Assembly (NCBI GenBank): GCA_947499955.1
Contig: CANMQI010000018.1
Span: 1 to 64,000 of the forward strand
Direction: 5' to 3'
DNA length: 64,000 bases
Source of the DNA: an uncultured Granulosicoccus sp.
GTDB lineage: Bacteria > Pseudomonadota > Gammaproteobacteria > Granulosicoccales > Granulosicoccaceae
The notes under the pieces: generated by a model
Databases searched by the model: none
The model's input: only the letters and a program-made list of their open reading frames with translations
Told to the model about the DNA's origin: nothing
Program-made: the position numbers and the translations under genes
In this document: piece by piece, positions 1 to 8,510 of the stretch
Layout: every line of letters starts with the position of its first letter
Position numbering within the stretch: position 1 is the first letter of the stretch

Positions 1-85
1 CAGAGCGGCAGAGCGGCAGAGCGGCAGAGCGGCAGAGCGGCAGAGCGGCAGAGCGGCAGAGCGGCAGAGCGGCAGAGCGGCAGAG
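1..85. repeat. Tandem octamer array (CAGAGCGG)n, cut by the window start
   Basis: The 8-bp unit CAGAGCGG is repeated head to tail ten times without interruption, followed by a partial copy (CAGAG). The left end lies outside the window, so the full copy number is unknown. The array is upstream of the MATE gene, with about 150 bp of ordinary sequence between them. I see no coding sense in it. Perfect short-unit arrays of this kind are prone to slippage. Confidence 0.95.
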
Positions 86-238
86 GACGAATCGGTGCCC
101 TCTGCGAGTGCGAGGGTGGGCGCTCACATCTGATATACATGAAGTATAATCAGACATTGCAGAGCGGCGCGTGTCACAGTCCGTGGCGACGCACCGGTGT
201 GTCTGCACCACAACGCATCCGAGGCAGATTGATCATTC

Positions 239-1633
239 ATGGCTGATAAAGCCTGCTGCGCCGTTTCCCGATGTACGCCTCCAGCCAGCACGGCGCCCAC
301 CTTGTCCACGACATGGGCGCTGGCCTGGCCGCTGGCGCTGAATGCCCTGTTGTTGCAGGCGGTTCTGATCGTGGATACCGTGCTGGTCACACCGCTGGGC
401 GAGCAGGCCCTGGCTGCCATGGGGCTTGCCGCCAGCCTGGCCAGTCTGGTGATCGGCTCCCTGTTTGCGTTCTCCAATGGTACACAGCTGATCGTGGCAC
501 AGGCCGTGGGAGCGGGACATGCCGCCGCCATCAAGTCCGGTTTCTGGTCCGGGCTGCTCATCAATCTGCTGGTAGCAGGTCTTGGCATCTGTCTGATTCA
601 GTTCGCCGCCTTCGATCTGCTGCATCGTCTGGCGGAGTCAGCTGACATTGCGGATCAGGCACTGCGCTATCTATCCATTTTCTGCTTCGTGTTTCTGGGC
701 GTGGCGCTCTCTCAGAACCTGACAGCGTACTTCAATGCCAGTGGTAACAGCCGGGTGCCTTTCTACAGTAATCTGATCGAACTACCGATCAATACCCTGC
801 TGAGTTTTCTGCTGATTCATGGCCAGGCCGGCCTGCCGGCGATGGGGCTGGCCGGTGCTGCGGTAGGTACTCTGGTTGCCGTACTGGTGCGTTCACTGTT
901 TCTGCTCACCTGTCTGTATACCGGCGCTCAGGGCGAGATCCTGAGAGGCGGTTGGCAGCGTGGCAGAGTGCTGCATCAACTTCGATTGCACTTTGCTCAA
1001 GCCTGGCCCATCGCCGGATCATTCATCAGCATGACCCTGTCGCTGAGTGTCTGCATGCTGCTGTACTCGCGTCTGGGAGTGAACCAGTTTGCAGCACTCA
1101 CGCTGATCTTTCCCTGGGTCCGGGTCGGAGGCCAATTGGTGACCTCCTGGGCGCAGGCAACCGGCATTCTTGTCGGACAGATTCTGGGGCGTGGGCAGTT
1201 GGACGTACTGGATGAGTTTGTCGGCCGTGCCTGGCGGGTATCCTTCTGTCTGGGCACGCTGGTGGCCGCCAGCTTCGTACTGATGTGTTACTCGTTCCAG
1301 TGGATCTATCCGGATCTGCAGACGGAGACACTGGGCTACCTGTGGCAGCTTCTGCCGCTGCTGTTATTGCTGCCCTTGCTCCGTACTTCCAACACCCTGT
1401 GTGGCAATCTGCTGCGCGCCGGTGGGGATGCTGCCTATTCGATGAAGATTCACATGGGATCGCAGTGGCTGATGACCGTCCCACTGACAGTGTTGTTCGT
1501 GGTGACTCTGGACCTGTCGGTATTCTGGATCTATTCGGTCATTCTGCTCGAAGAGGTGGTCAAGGCCTTTCCGTTTCATCAGCGGGTCTACAGTGGCCGC
1601 TGGAGACGTCGGATACATGACGTCAGCGCCTGA
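239..1633 (+). CDS. MATE-family multidrug/sodium antiporter
   Basis: A 464-residue integral membrane protein of the multi antimicrobial extrusion (MATE) fold. Such inner-membrane carriers export cationic drugs or metabolites in exchange for Na+ or H+. The protein reads as two bundles of hydrophobic helices starting near residue 25. The first half has the typical run VDTVLVTPLGEQALAAMG and the second repeats the pattern near residue 270. The length matches the usual 440-480 residues. The start at ATG 239 has no strong ribosome binding site; a GAGG lies rather far upstream, so a slightly different start is possible. It is a single-gene unit with no regulator beside it. Its stop lies inside a strong hairpin shared with the convergent lipoprotein gene. 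Substrate cannot be read from sequence. The family assignment is firm, though some distantly related lipid flippases share the fold. Confidence 0.87.
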   Translation: MADKACCAVSRCTPPASTAPTLSTTWALAWPLALNALLLQAVLIVDTVLVTPLGEQALAAMGLAASLASLVIGSLFAFSNGTQLIVAQAVGAGHAAAIKSGFWSGLLINLLVAGLGICLIQFAAFDLLHRLAESADIADQALRYLSIFCFVFLGVALSQNLTAYFNASGNSRVPFYSNLIELPINTLLSFLLIHGQAGLPAMGLAGAAVGTLVAVLVRSLFLLTCLYTGAQGEILRGGWQRGRVLHQLRLHFAQAWPIAGSFISMTLSLSVCMLLYSRLGVNQFAALTLIFPWVRVGGQLVTSWAQATGILVGQILGRGQLDVLDEFVGRAWRVSFCLGTLVAASFVLMCYSFQWIYPDLQTETLGYLWQLLPLLLLLPLLRTSNTLCGNLLRAGGDAAYSMKIHMGSQWLMTVPLTVLFVVTLDLSVFWIYSVILLEEVVKAFPFHQRVYSGRWRRRIHDVSA

Positions 1634-1665
1634 CCTCGATGGCGGTTTGCCACGGGTCAGGCGCT
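1625..1665. terminator. Hairpin between convergent genes, probable bidirectional terminator
   Basis: AGCGCCTGACC (1625-1635) pairs perfectly with GGTCAGGCGCT (1655-1665), giving an 11-bp GC-rich stem. A second small stem TGGC/GCCA sits inside the loop. The hairpin overlaps the stop codon of the MATE gene and lies between two converging genes. There is no clear T-run, so it may act as an mRNA 3' end stabiliser or an imperfect terminator. Confidence 0.6.
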
Positions 1666-1719
1666 CAGGGCGAGGTAATTCAGCGTCGGTTCAAGACCTA
1701 TCGAGCTACGACAGTCGTC

Positions 1720-2232
1720 TCAGCAGTCAGGGCCGAGGTCAGAGAGCTGGGCAACTTCGACGCGTTCGGCTGTGATGTCGGTCCTGTCCTGTGTGTCGCC
1801 ATCGTTATCGAGATCGAAGTCATCATTGAAGGTGATGGTCAGGGTCGAGCCTGACAGCGTCAGTTCAGCTTCATCGAGCTGGAAGATGTCATCCATGAAG
1901 ACACGGTCACTGAAGTCATCCTTTCGCAACAAGCCATCGCTCGGGCGTGTGGGTATACAGTTGTCGATATCATCGTAGTCATAAAGCTCTGCTACCGAGG
2001 TGCCCTCGGAGCCCGGTGTTTCGATCACGAGAATTCCCCGGTCGCCGACATCGCCTTTCCAGCCATCCTCCAGCTCGTAGATGCCAGTGAACGGGGCCAG
2101 TAACTCGGCGGCATCCAGATTATCCATGCCGTCGCCGTCACCTGCGCCACCACCGGTTGAACTGTCGCAGGCTGCCAGTAATACCAGGCTGGCGAGTGTG
2201 CCAAGGGGCAGGGCTGAAGATCTGAATTGCAT
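1720..2232 (-). CDS. Small acidic lipoprotein, unknown function
   Basis: A 170-residue protein with a clear lipoprotein signal: a hydrophobic stretch from about residue 9 ending in the lipobox LLAAC, with Cys22 as the lipidation site. The next residues are Ser/Thr/Gly-rich and then Asp-rich, consistent with a flexible tether to the inner leaflet of the outer membrane. The mature part is rich in Asp and has segments such as DLDNDGDTQDRTD that resemble calcium-binding loops. A strong Shine-Dalgarno (AAGGAG, 7 nt before ATG 2232) supports the start. I recognise no family. It is monocistronic, convergent with the MATE gene and followed at the 5' side by nagB with about 180 bp between. Confidence 0.7.
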   Translation of the reverse strand: MQFRSSALPLGTLASLVLLAACDSSTGGGAGDGDGMDNLDAAELLAPFTGIYELEDGWKGDVGDRGILVIETPGSEGTSVAELYDYDDIDNCIPTRPSDGLLRKDDFSDRVFMDDIFQLDEAELTLSGSTLTITFNDDFDLDNDGDTQDRTDITAERVEVAQLSDLGPDC

Positions 2233-2413
2233 GGTATATCTCCTTGTTTTTCTGTCAAGTGATCAGGCAGCCAGTGGGATGTCGTAGGTCAGGCGCAGCA
2301 GCTGCAAAATGATTGCAGCATGATAGGCCTCGGATCATTAACGGTGGCTGAACAGCCTTGTTCAGAGCGCAGCAGTGTTCCGGAGGATACGGCGTCAACG
2401 GCCGGCATGGCTG

Positions 2414-3193
2414 TCAGGATCTGAACTCCGCCCACTCGGGCTCGTTGTCGAAAATGAAATCGTAGTATTCCCGTCCTTGCAATCCAGAGGCCGCTTCGTC
2501 ATCGACGATAACCTTGCAGTTGGGGTGCAGCTGTAGAGCCGAGGCGCTGACCATCGAGGTGATGGGGCCTTCCACGGCCTGCGCGATGATGGCGGCCTTG
2601 GCAGATCCGGTTGCCAGCAGAATGATTTCGCGAGCCTCCAGAATGGTGCCGACCCCCATGGTGAGTGCGCGTCGTGGTACGCGCTCGACATCCCCACCGA
2701 ACATGCTGGCGTTCTGCCGACGGGTGGTGGGTGTCAGACACTTGTCACGGGTGCGGGACATGATGGCCGACAAGGGTTCGTTGAATCCGATATGCCCTGC
2801 TTCCCCAATGCCCAGCAGCTGGACATCGATGCCGCCAGCCGCCTGAATCGCGTGTTCGTACTGGGTGGCGGCCTGCTTCAGATCGCTGGCGCTGCCATCG
2901 GGAACATGCGTGTTGCGGGTGTCGATATCCGTTCTGGAAAACAGGTGCTCCTGCATGTAGTGCCGGTAGGATTGCGGATCATCGGCTGGCAGTCCGATGT
3001 ACTCATCCAGATTGAAGGTGCGGCATTGGCGGAAGGAGAGCGCCTGCCGGGACAGACTCTGATACAGCTTTTCCATCGTGCGACCGGTGGCAAGCCCCAG
3101 CACGGCGTCCGGTTGCCTGCGGATACGCTGTGCCAGCAAGGAGGACACCAGATCGACGGCAGCGGCAGCGTCGGGTCGGATGATGATTTCCAT
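2414..3193 (-). CDS. nagB: Glucosamine-6-phosphate deaminase
   Basis: NagB converts glucosamine-6-P to fructose-6-P and ammonia, the last step feeding amino sugars into glycolysis. At 259 residues it has family length. Visible motifs are the phosphate loop GLATGRTMEKLY (about 33-44), FNLDEYIGL with the general-base Asp (about 68-76), and GIGEAGHIGFNEP (about 128-140) with His134 and Glu139. In the last motif the position occupied by Asp in E. coli (GVGNDGHIAFNEP) and by Asn in B. subtilis is Ala132 here, an uncommon substitution next to the catalytic His. The ATG overlaps the stop of the transporter ATPase gene (ATGA), so it is the distal gene of the sugar ABC operon. The assignment is firm; full activity with Ala at that site is not certain. 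Confidence 0.93.
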   Translation of the reverse strand: MEIIIRPDAAAAVDLVSSLLAQRIRRQPDAVLGLATGRTMEKLYQSLSRQALSFRQCRTFNLDEYIGLPADDPQSYRHYMQEHLFSRTDIDTRNTHVPDGSASDLKQAATQYEHAIQAAGGIDVQLLGIGEAGHIGFNEPLSAIMSRTRDKCLTPTTRRQNASMFGGDVERVPRRALTMGVGTILEAREIILLATGSAKAAIIAQAVEGPITSMVSASALQLHPNCKVIVDDEAASGLQGREYYDFIFDNEPEWAEFRS

Positions 3194-4239
3194 CAGGAGG
3201 CAACGCGCAGTCCGTCATTGTCGAAGACATGACACTTGTCAGCCGCGATGCCCAACTGGCAGCTGTCACCGGGTCGGAATTGATGCTCCCCGTCGAGCTT
3301 GGCGACCATGGTCTGCCCATCGGCCAGGTTCAGGTGCACGAAGGCCTCACCACCGAGGTGTTCGAACACCTGAACGCTACCCTGAAAGGGTCCCTGCTTA
3401 TCCACCTGCAGATGTTCGGGGCGGACGCCGAGTGTGGTGGGTCCATCCGGATGCGTGCTGCGACAGACTTCCCGGTCATTCAGCAAGACCTTGCCGTCCT
3501 TGCAGTCGGCGTTCAGAAAGTTCATTGCCGGTGAGCCGATGAAGCCTGCGACAAAGCGGTTGGCCGGCGTTCGATAGAGTTCCAGCGGAGTGCCGATCTG
3601 TTCGACCTTGCCAGCACGAAAGACCACGATGCGATCGGCCAGAGTCATGGCTTCCACCTGATCGTGGGTGACGTAGATCATCGTGTTCTTCAGTCGCTGA
3701 TGCAGCTTCAGGATCTCGACACGCATGTGCACACGCAACGCGGCATCCAGGTTCGACAGGGGTTCGTCGAACAGGAAGACCTTGGGCTCGCGCACGATGG
3801 CCCGGCCGATGGCAACCCGTTGTCGTTGTCCGCCGGAGAGTTCACGGGGTTTGCGGCTCATCAGGTCCTGCAAGCCGAGGATATCGGCAGCAATGTTCAC
3901 ACGCCGGTCGATCTCACTCTTCTCGACCTTGTCGTGCTTGAGCGAAAAGCCCAGATTGCCGCGCACATCCTTGTGGGGATAGAGCGCATAGGACTGGAAT
4001 ACCATGGCGATGCCGCGGTTGGACGGTGGCTGGTAGTCGACCCGTTGTCCGTCGATGTGAATCTCACCACTGCTCAGTGTTTCCAGACCGGCAATCATGC
4101 GCAGCAGTGTCGACTTGCCGCAGCCGCTGGGGCCGACAAAGACCACCAGCTCACCATCAGCCACCGACAGATTCATGTCATGAATGACCTGTGTTGCGCC
4201 GAAGAATTTCTCGACGCCCTTGAGTTCAAGCGTAGCCAT
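3193..4239 (-). CDS. Sugar ABC transporter ATPase, UgpC/MalK type
   Basis: A 348-residue cytoplasmic ATPase that powers the carbohydrate ABC importer encoded upstream. It has Walker [12 protein letters not shown], signature [15 protein letters not shown], Walker [14 protein letters not shown] and the switch histidine in THDQVEA. A C-terminal TOBE/MalK-type domain of about 110 residues follows (from about residue 240). The start is the ATG at 4239, which overlaps the permease stop as ATGA. An in-frame upstream extension to 4440 lies wholly inside the permease gene and reads as unrelated sequence, so I reject it. ATPases of this family are sometimes shared by several importers. Its operon position ties it to an amino-sugar substrate. 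Confidence 0.93.
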   Translation of the reverse strand: MATLELKGVEKFFGATQVIHDMNLSVADGELVVFVGPSGCGKSTLLRMIAGLETLSSGEIHIDGQRVDYQPPSNRGIAMVFQSYALYPHKDVRGNLGFSLKHDKVEKSEIDRRVNIAADILGLQDLMSRKPRELSGGQRQRVAIGRAIVREPKVFLFDEPLSNLDAALRVHMRVEILKLHQRLKNTMIYVTHDQVEAMTLADRIVVFRAGKVEQIGTPLELYRTPANRFVAGFIGSPAMNFLNADCKDGKVLLNDREVCRSTHPDGPTTLGVRPEHLQVDKQGPFQGSVQVFEHLGGEAFVHLNLADGQTMVAKLDGEHQFRPGDSCQLGIAADKCHVFDNDGLRVAS

Positions 4240-5078
4240 CAGCCTTTGACTGCTCCAGAGGTAATGCCGCGAATCAGCTGGCGAGAGAAGATCACGTACA
4301 TGATGAGAACCGGCAGAATGGCCACGGACAGGGCCGCCAACACCGAGCCCCATTGCACCGTGTACTGCCCGATGAACTGCTGCACCCCGAGTGTGACGGT
4401 GCGCGTCTCCTCGCCCGGGGACAGAATCAGGGGAAACCACAGATCGTTCCAGATGGGAATCATGGAGAACACGGCAACGGTTGCGATGACCGGTCGAACC
4501 AGCGGAATCACGACTTCAAAGAAGATGCGGTATTCGGACAGGCCATCGATACGCGCACTGTCCTTGATTTCACGCGAGACCGAACGCAGGAACTCGGTAA
4601 AGATGAAGATGGCAATGGGTAGCCCTTGCGCGGTATAGACCAGTATCAGTGCGGTCAGTGTATTGGCCAGACCCATATCCACGATGAGGTTCAACAATGC
4701 AACCGTGCCCAAGCGTATCGGTACCATGATACCCAGTATCAGGTAGATGCTGATGAAGGTATTGCCCTTGAAACGGTATTCGGACACCGCGTGCGCGGCC
4801 ATGGCGCCGAACAGCAGAATGAAGAACAGTGACACACAGGTGACGATCAGGCTGTTGCCGAAGAACATCGGGAAGTCACTGTTGGTCATGACGCTCTCGT
4901 AGCCCTTGAGCGATAGCGCCTTGCCCGTGGGCAGACCCAACGGGTCACCGAAGATGGCCTTGCGCGTCTTGAAGCTGTTGACCACGATCAGGGCCAGCGG
5001 GAACAGCGCCAGTAGTGTCCAGCTCAGCAGAATGGCGTGAATGCCGACGCTGCCGAGTCGATCCTGTATGCGTCTCAT
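4239..5078 (-). CDS. Carbohydrate ABC transporter permease, MalG/MsmG-like
   Basis: A 279-residue inner-membrane subunit with six predicted helices, the first at about 14-34. It has the cytoplasmic coupling (EAA) loop near residues 180-200, reading [19 protein letters not shown], which docks on the ATPase. This is the MalG-type (CUT1) permease, normally paired with a MalF-type partner, here the next gene upstream. Start and stop overlap both neighbours by 4 nt (ATGA), indicating translational coupling. Substrate is inferred only from context (nagB downstream, nagA and murQ divergent). Confidence 0.92.
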   Translation of the reverse strand: MRRIQDRLGSVGIHAILLSWTLLALFPLALIVVNSFKTRKAIFGDPLGLPTGKALSLKGYESVMTNSDFPMFFGNSLIVTCVSLFFILLFGAMAAHAVSEYRFKGNTFISIYLILGIMVPIRLGTVALLNLIVDMGLANTLTALILVYTAQGLPIAIFIFTEFLRSVSREIKDSARIDGLSEYRIFFEVVIPLVRPVIATVAVFSMIPIWNDLWFPLILSPGEETRTVTLGVQQFIGQYTVQWGSVLAALSVAILPVLIMYVIFSRQLIRGITSGAVKG

Positions 5079-6019
5079 GAGTCGTACCGTTGCAGTCTGC
5101 GCTGCACACCGAACAGATAGCAGCCCACGCCCACCAGGATGATGAAGAACAGCGCCGAGGCCACCGTGGCACCCATGTACTCATCACCCAGTTGCGCCTG
5201 AAAGCCGAAGAAACTGCGAAACAGGAAAGTCCCCATGACATCGGTCGAGAAGTTGGGGCCGGCCATGCCACCCTGTAGTGAATAGATGATATCGAAACTG
5301 GCCGTGAAGTTGCCGATGTAGGTGAGTATCGCCACCAGACCCAGGGTTGGCAGAATCAGTGGCAGCTTCACCTTCCAGAAGATCCACCAGCCGTTGAGCC
5401 CGTCAATGCGTGCCGCCTCGATGGTCTCTTCCGGCACATTGAGCAAGGCGGCATAGAACAGCATCAGTGGAATGCCGACATACTGCCAGATGGATATCAG
5501 GGTGACCGTGACCAGTGCGCTGCTTTCAAGCCCCAGCCAGGGGCGAAACAGATTGCCGATGCCCAGCGCCTTCATGGCGTCCGGTGTCACGCCCCACAGA
5601 GGCGAGAGTATCAGTTGCCAGATGAAGCCGACCACGACAACCGATAGCAACGTGGGCAGAAAGAAGATGGTTCGATAGGTGGCGGCGCCCTTGAGTGTAG
5701 GGATACTCAGCAGGGCGGCCAGGGCCAGTGCGATGGGGTTCTGGATGAGCATGTGCAGCAGGAACAACTGGATATTGTTCTTGAAGGCATTCCAGAACTG
5801 GTCGGCCCAGTAAGGTTCACCCAGCAGCTTGGCATAGTTGGCCAGACCGACGAAAACGGGCTGATTCTCCTGCGCGGTATACAGCGACAGGCGCAGGGAC
5901 TCGAAAATGGGGTAGATGGCAAAGACCGTGTAGATCAGCGTGGCCGGTGCCAGGAAAACCAGGATGTACCAGCGACGCCTGGCGCGTGGTGGTGTTGAGG
6001 TGGAGGCAGCTTGAGTCAC
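5075..6019 (-). CDS. Carbohydrate ABC transporter permease, MalF/MsmF-like
   Basis: A 314-residue CUT1-family permease with a basic, proline-containing N-terminal tail, a first helix at about 17-39 and about six helices overall. The EAA loop is classical: EAARIDGLNGWWIFWKVKLP. It forms the translocation pore with the 279-residue partner, whose start overlaps its stop. The gene is separated from the upstream binding-protein gene by about 180 bp carrying a strong stem-loop. That is a usual arrangement for making more binding protein than membrane subunits. Confidence 0.92.
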   Translation of the reverse strand: MTQAASTSTPPRARRRWYILVFLAPATLIYTVFAIYPIFESLRLSLYTAQENQPVFVGLANYAKLLGEPYWADQFWNAFKNNIQLFLLHMLIQNPIALALAALLSIPTLKGAATYRTIFFLPTLLSVVVVGFIWQLILSPLWGVTPDAMKALGIGNLFRPWLGLESSALVTVTLISIWQYVGIPLMLFYAALLNVPEETIEAARIDGLNGWWIFWKVKLPLILPTLGLVAILTYIGNFTASFDIIYSLQGGMAGPNFSTDVMGTFLFRSFFGFQAQLGDEYMGATVASALFFIILVGVGCYLFGVQRRLQRYDS

Positions 6020-6155
6020 GCGTCAGTCCATCCGGTCAATGCCGAAGGCGCCCGACGGGAAGAGTGCCTGCTGGGAGTGTAGCGATACCGGGTGCATGTC
6101 ATTCATGGGAAGGCAGGTGAGCGGCAAGGACAGAGTGTCGGGGTGATGCAACGCC

Positions 6156-6187
6156 GGGCCTCTGCGGTTACAGCACCGCAGAGGCCC
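6156..6187 (-). terminator. Intra-operon stem-loop after the binding-protein gene
   Basis: GGGCCTCTGCGG (6156-6167) and CCGCAGAGGCCC (6176-6187) form a perfect 12-bp stem with an 8-nt loop, just past the stop of the substrate-binding protein gene (minus strand). No T-run follows, so it is more likely an mRNA-stabilising or partially terminating element than a full terminator. It would give higher expression of the binding protein than of the permeases. Confidence 0.6.
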
Positions 6188-6198
6188 CGCCTGTCAGC

Positions 6199-7449
6199 TT
6201 ATGGCTTGTACCAGCTGTCCACATTGGCCTGCGCATCGGCCGCCGCTTCTGCAGCGCTCATGCTGCCGTTGATGACATTGGCAGTCAATGTCCACAGATG
6301 ATTGCCCAGGGCCGGTTCACCGCGTGACAGGATCTGGTGAGCTACCCGAATGGTGGGTTCACACTCGCCGCGCATGGCAATGAATTCCTTGGCCAGTTCG
6401 TTCTCGACGGTGATGTCATGACTGGCCAGTGAGAAGAAGCCGGGGGCTGCATTGGTCAGAAGGCCGGCAAACTCGGCTGATGTCGTCCACTCGAGGAAGG
6501 CTCTTGCGGCGTCCTTGTTCTTCGTGGCGGCATTCATGCCGATACCGATATCGGTATGGTCACTGATGTAGCAGCTGCTGTCGGCATCCTTGGCAGGCGG
6601 CGCAAATGCGCCAAGTTCGAAGTCAGCGTTTTCCTGGAAGCCTGTGATCTCCCAGGAGCCTGTGGGGTAGATGGCAGCACGACCCAGAGTGAAGAGGTTC
6701 TGACTGTCCGTATAGGACTGTGCCTGATAGCCATTGCCGAGGTAGGGGATCCATTTTTCCATCTGGCGAAAACCTTCGACAAAGGCCTCATCAGTGAACT
6801 TCGCATCACCGCTGAGCAGTGCCAGACGACCTTCTTCACCCCCCCAGTAGGTAGGGCCGATGTTGGTGTAACCCATGGTGGCCGCTTCCCACTGGTCCTT
6901 GGTGCCCATGGCCATGGGGATGTAGCTGCCATCTTCCTTGATCGCGTCGAGCACGGCGTAGAAGTCGGCTTCGGTGGCAGGCACTTCCAGACCGAGTTCG
7001 GCAAAGGCATCCTTGTTGTACATGAAGCCATGGATGACCGAGGCCATGGGCACACAGAAGGTGGCGTCCCCGGCATCGGTGGACCAGGCGCTCTTGGCGA
7101 CATCGGAGAAGTTCTCCAGACCGGGCAGGTCCTTGATGTCGGCCAGATTGCCGGCATCGTACATGGCCAGCGCATTGTCGAATGGTCGGCAGGTAATGAT
7201 GTCGCCGGCAGTGCCGCCTGCGAGTCGTGCATTCAGCGCCGCATTGTATTCGGTGGCCGTGGTGGGTTTGAACTGCACGTCGATATCCGGATGCTCGGCT
7301 TCGAAGGCGGGCAGAATGAGGCCGTCCCAGATGGCCTGATCTTCAGCACGCCAGCTTTCGATGGTGATGACCGTCTTGTCGGCCAGCGCAATGCCTGACA
7401 GACACAGGCCGACGGCCAGGGCAACGGTTCTTGGTACGAATCCACGCAT
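6199..7449 (-). CDS. Periplasmic sugar-binding protein of ABC transporter
   Basis: A 416-residue extracellular solute-binding protein (family 1, MalE-like), secreted to the periplasm, that delivers the sugar to the permease pair. Residues 1-23 form a Sec signal peptide (basic start, hydrophobic core, cleavage after ALA). The mature protein begins with DKTVITIESWRAEDQ, typical of CUT1 binding proteins. The aromatic-rich C-terminal half, with SWEITGF at about residue 250, fits a sugar site. An AGGA Shine-Dalgarno precedes the ATG. It is the first gene of the minus-strand operon, divergent from the sugar kinase gene. Substrate is inferred to be GlcNAc, MurNAc or short amino-sugar oligomers because every enzyme around it handles those compounds. 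Confidence 0.9.
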   Translation of the reverse strand: MRGFVPRTVALAVGLCLSGIALADKTVITIESWRAEDQAIWDGLILPAFEAEHPDIDVQFKPTTATEYNAALNARLAGGTAGDIITCRPFDNALAMYDAGNLADIKDLPGLENFSDVAKSAWSTDAGDATFCVPMASVIHGFMYNKDAFAELGLEVPATEADFYAVLDAIKEDGSYIPMAMGTKDQWEAATMGYTNIGPTYWGGEEGRLALLSGDAKFTDEAFVEGFRQMEKWIPYLGNGYQAQSYTDSQNLFTLGRAAIYPTGSWEITGFQENADFELGAFAPPAKDADSSCYISDHTDIGIGMNAATKNKDAARAFLEWTTSAEFAGLLTNAAPGFFSLASHDITVENELAKEFIAMRGECEPTIRVAHQILSRGEPALGNHLWTLTANVINGSMSAAEAAADAQANVDSWYKP

Positions 7450-7640
7450 GGAGTTTTCCTCGGTGTGATTGAATGTTCGGGTAGTTGGATACTATCGCCT
7501 TTGGGTTGCGGCGTAAAATGCAACTTCCCGGCGGATGGAGCAGCACTGCGAGGCGAGCGCCTGCAGCAGGTGCGCATCGAGTGCATCCCTGCCTCATCCG
7601 GCTATTCTTCACGCTCGAAAAACAAGACAGGACTGATGGC
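7450..7640. promoter_or_regulatory. Divergent promoter region of the amino-sugar operons
   Basis: A 191-bp non-coding interval separating the binding-protein gene (minus) from the sugar kinase gene (plus). Both operons must start here, so the region should hold two promoters and any shared operator. I cannot point to a convincing -35/-10 pair or a NagC/MurR-like palindrome by eye. No repressor gene lies in the cluster. Confidence 0.5.
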
Positions 7641-8510
7641 ATGGCAGTAATCGTGGCAGTAGACGGTGGCGGCAGTCGTTGTCGATTGGCAGCTTTTGAC
7701 GAATCGGGTATGCCGCTGGCCAGAGTGATCGTGGACGGTCATGCGAGTCTGTCGCGCGGCGCCGAGGAGGCCTGGAAGCATATCGACTCGGGCCTGGTGC
7801 AATTGCGCAGACAGTTGCATCGATCGCCAGGCTGGCTACCGGATCGACTGATGATGGGACTGGCAGGGTCACTGCAGGAGGCGCGGCGCCGGGATTTTCT
7901 GTCGCGGCTGCCCGATGCGCTGGCGCATACACTGGTCACCGATGGTCACGCCCAGTTGCTGGGCGCCACGGCCGGCAGGCCCGGCATCTGTCTGGCGATG
8001 GGTACCGGCAGTGTGCTGCACTGGCTCGATGAGGATGGCCACAGCGGTATGGTGGGTGGCTGGGGTTTTCCGGTCGGCGATGAAGGCTCTGGTGCCTGGC
8101 TGGGTATGCGTCTGGTGCAACTGTATCTATGGCATGTCGACGGACGGCGCCAGAGCGGCAGTCTCATCGAGGCACTGACGGCGCGTCTGGGGACTGATGT
8201 TTCCGAGATCCAGCAATGGAGTACGCAGACACAATCAGGCGTGCTGGCGCAACTGGCACCGCTGGTGTTCGAGCATGCGGCGAACGGAGACCCTCTGGCA
8301 TTGTCACTGCTGGATGAAGGTGTGGCTCATGCCCTGGCCCTGCTGGAATTGGCCCCGGACCAGCTGGCTGTCCATATCGTGGGGGGCATTGGTGAGCGCA
8401 TGAAGGATCGACTGGCGACGCATCTGGGTGATCGACTGCATGCTGCCAGAGGCGATGCCCTGCAGGGACTCTGGCAGTTATGGGTTGATGGCCGCGGAGA
8501 CAATGCATGA
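7641..8510 (+). CDS. BadF/BadG-type N-acetylhexosamine kinase (GlcNAc or MurNAc kinase)
   Basis: A 289-residue sugar kinase of the ASKHA superfamily. It opens with the phosphate-1 loop AVDGGGSRCRLAAFD, has the phosphate-2/substrate segment AMGTGSVLHW (about 116-125) and the adenosine motif VGGIGERM near residue 250. Family members phosphorylate GlcNAc (eukaryotic NAGK type) or MurNAc/GlcNAc (clostridial MurK). Either reaction would supply the 6-phosphates used by nagA and murQ downstream. The start is ATG 7641, because the family N-terminus begins there; a longer in-frame reading upstream has no homologous sense. Its stop overlaps nagA (ATGA). A kinase is required because the import route is an ABC transporter rather than a phosphotransferase system. 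Confidence 0.88.
   Translation: MAVIVAVDGGGSRCRLAAFDESGMPLARVIVDGHASLSRGAEEAWKHIDSGLVQLRRQLHRSPGWLPDRLMMGLAGSLQEARRRDFLSRLPDALAHTLVTDGHAQLLGATAGRPGICLAMGTGSVLHWLDEDGHSGMVGGWGFPVGDEGSGAWLGMRLVQLYLWHVDGRRQSGSLIEALTARLGTDVSEIQQWSTQTQSGVLAQLAPLVFEHAANGDPLALSLLDEGVAHALALLELAPDQLAVHIVGGIGERMKDRLATHLGDRLHAARGDALQGLWQLWVDGRGDNA

Noticed and set aside
25..700. Overlapping long open frames on both strands around the MATE gene start
   Set aside because: They overlap a clear membrane protein gene, have skewed low-complexity composition and no ribosome binding sites; typical antisense shadows of GC-rich coding DNA.
3664..4638. A long plus-strand open frame of about 320 codons opposite the ABC ATPase and permease genes
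   Set aside because: It reads antisense to two genes with unmistakable ABC motifs; its translation is a mirror of their codon bias and shows no family.
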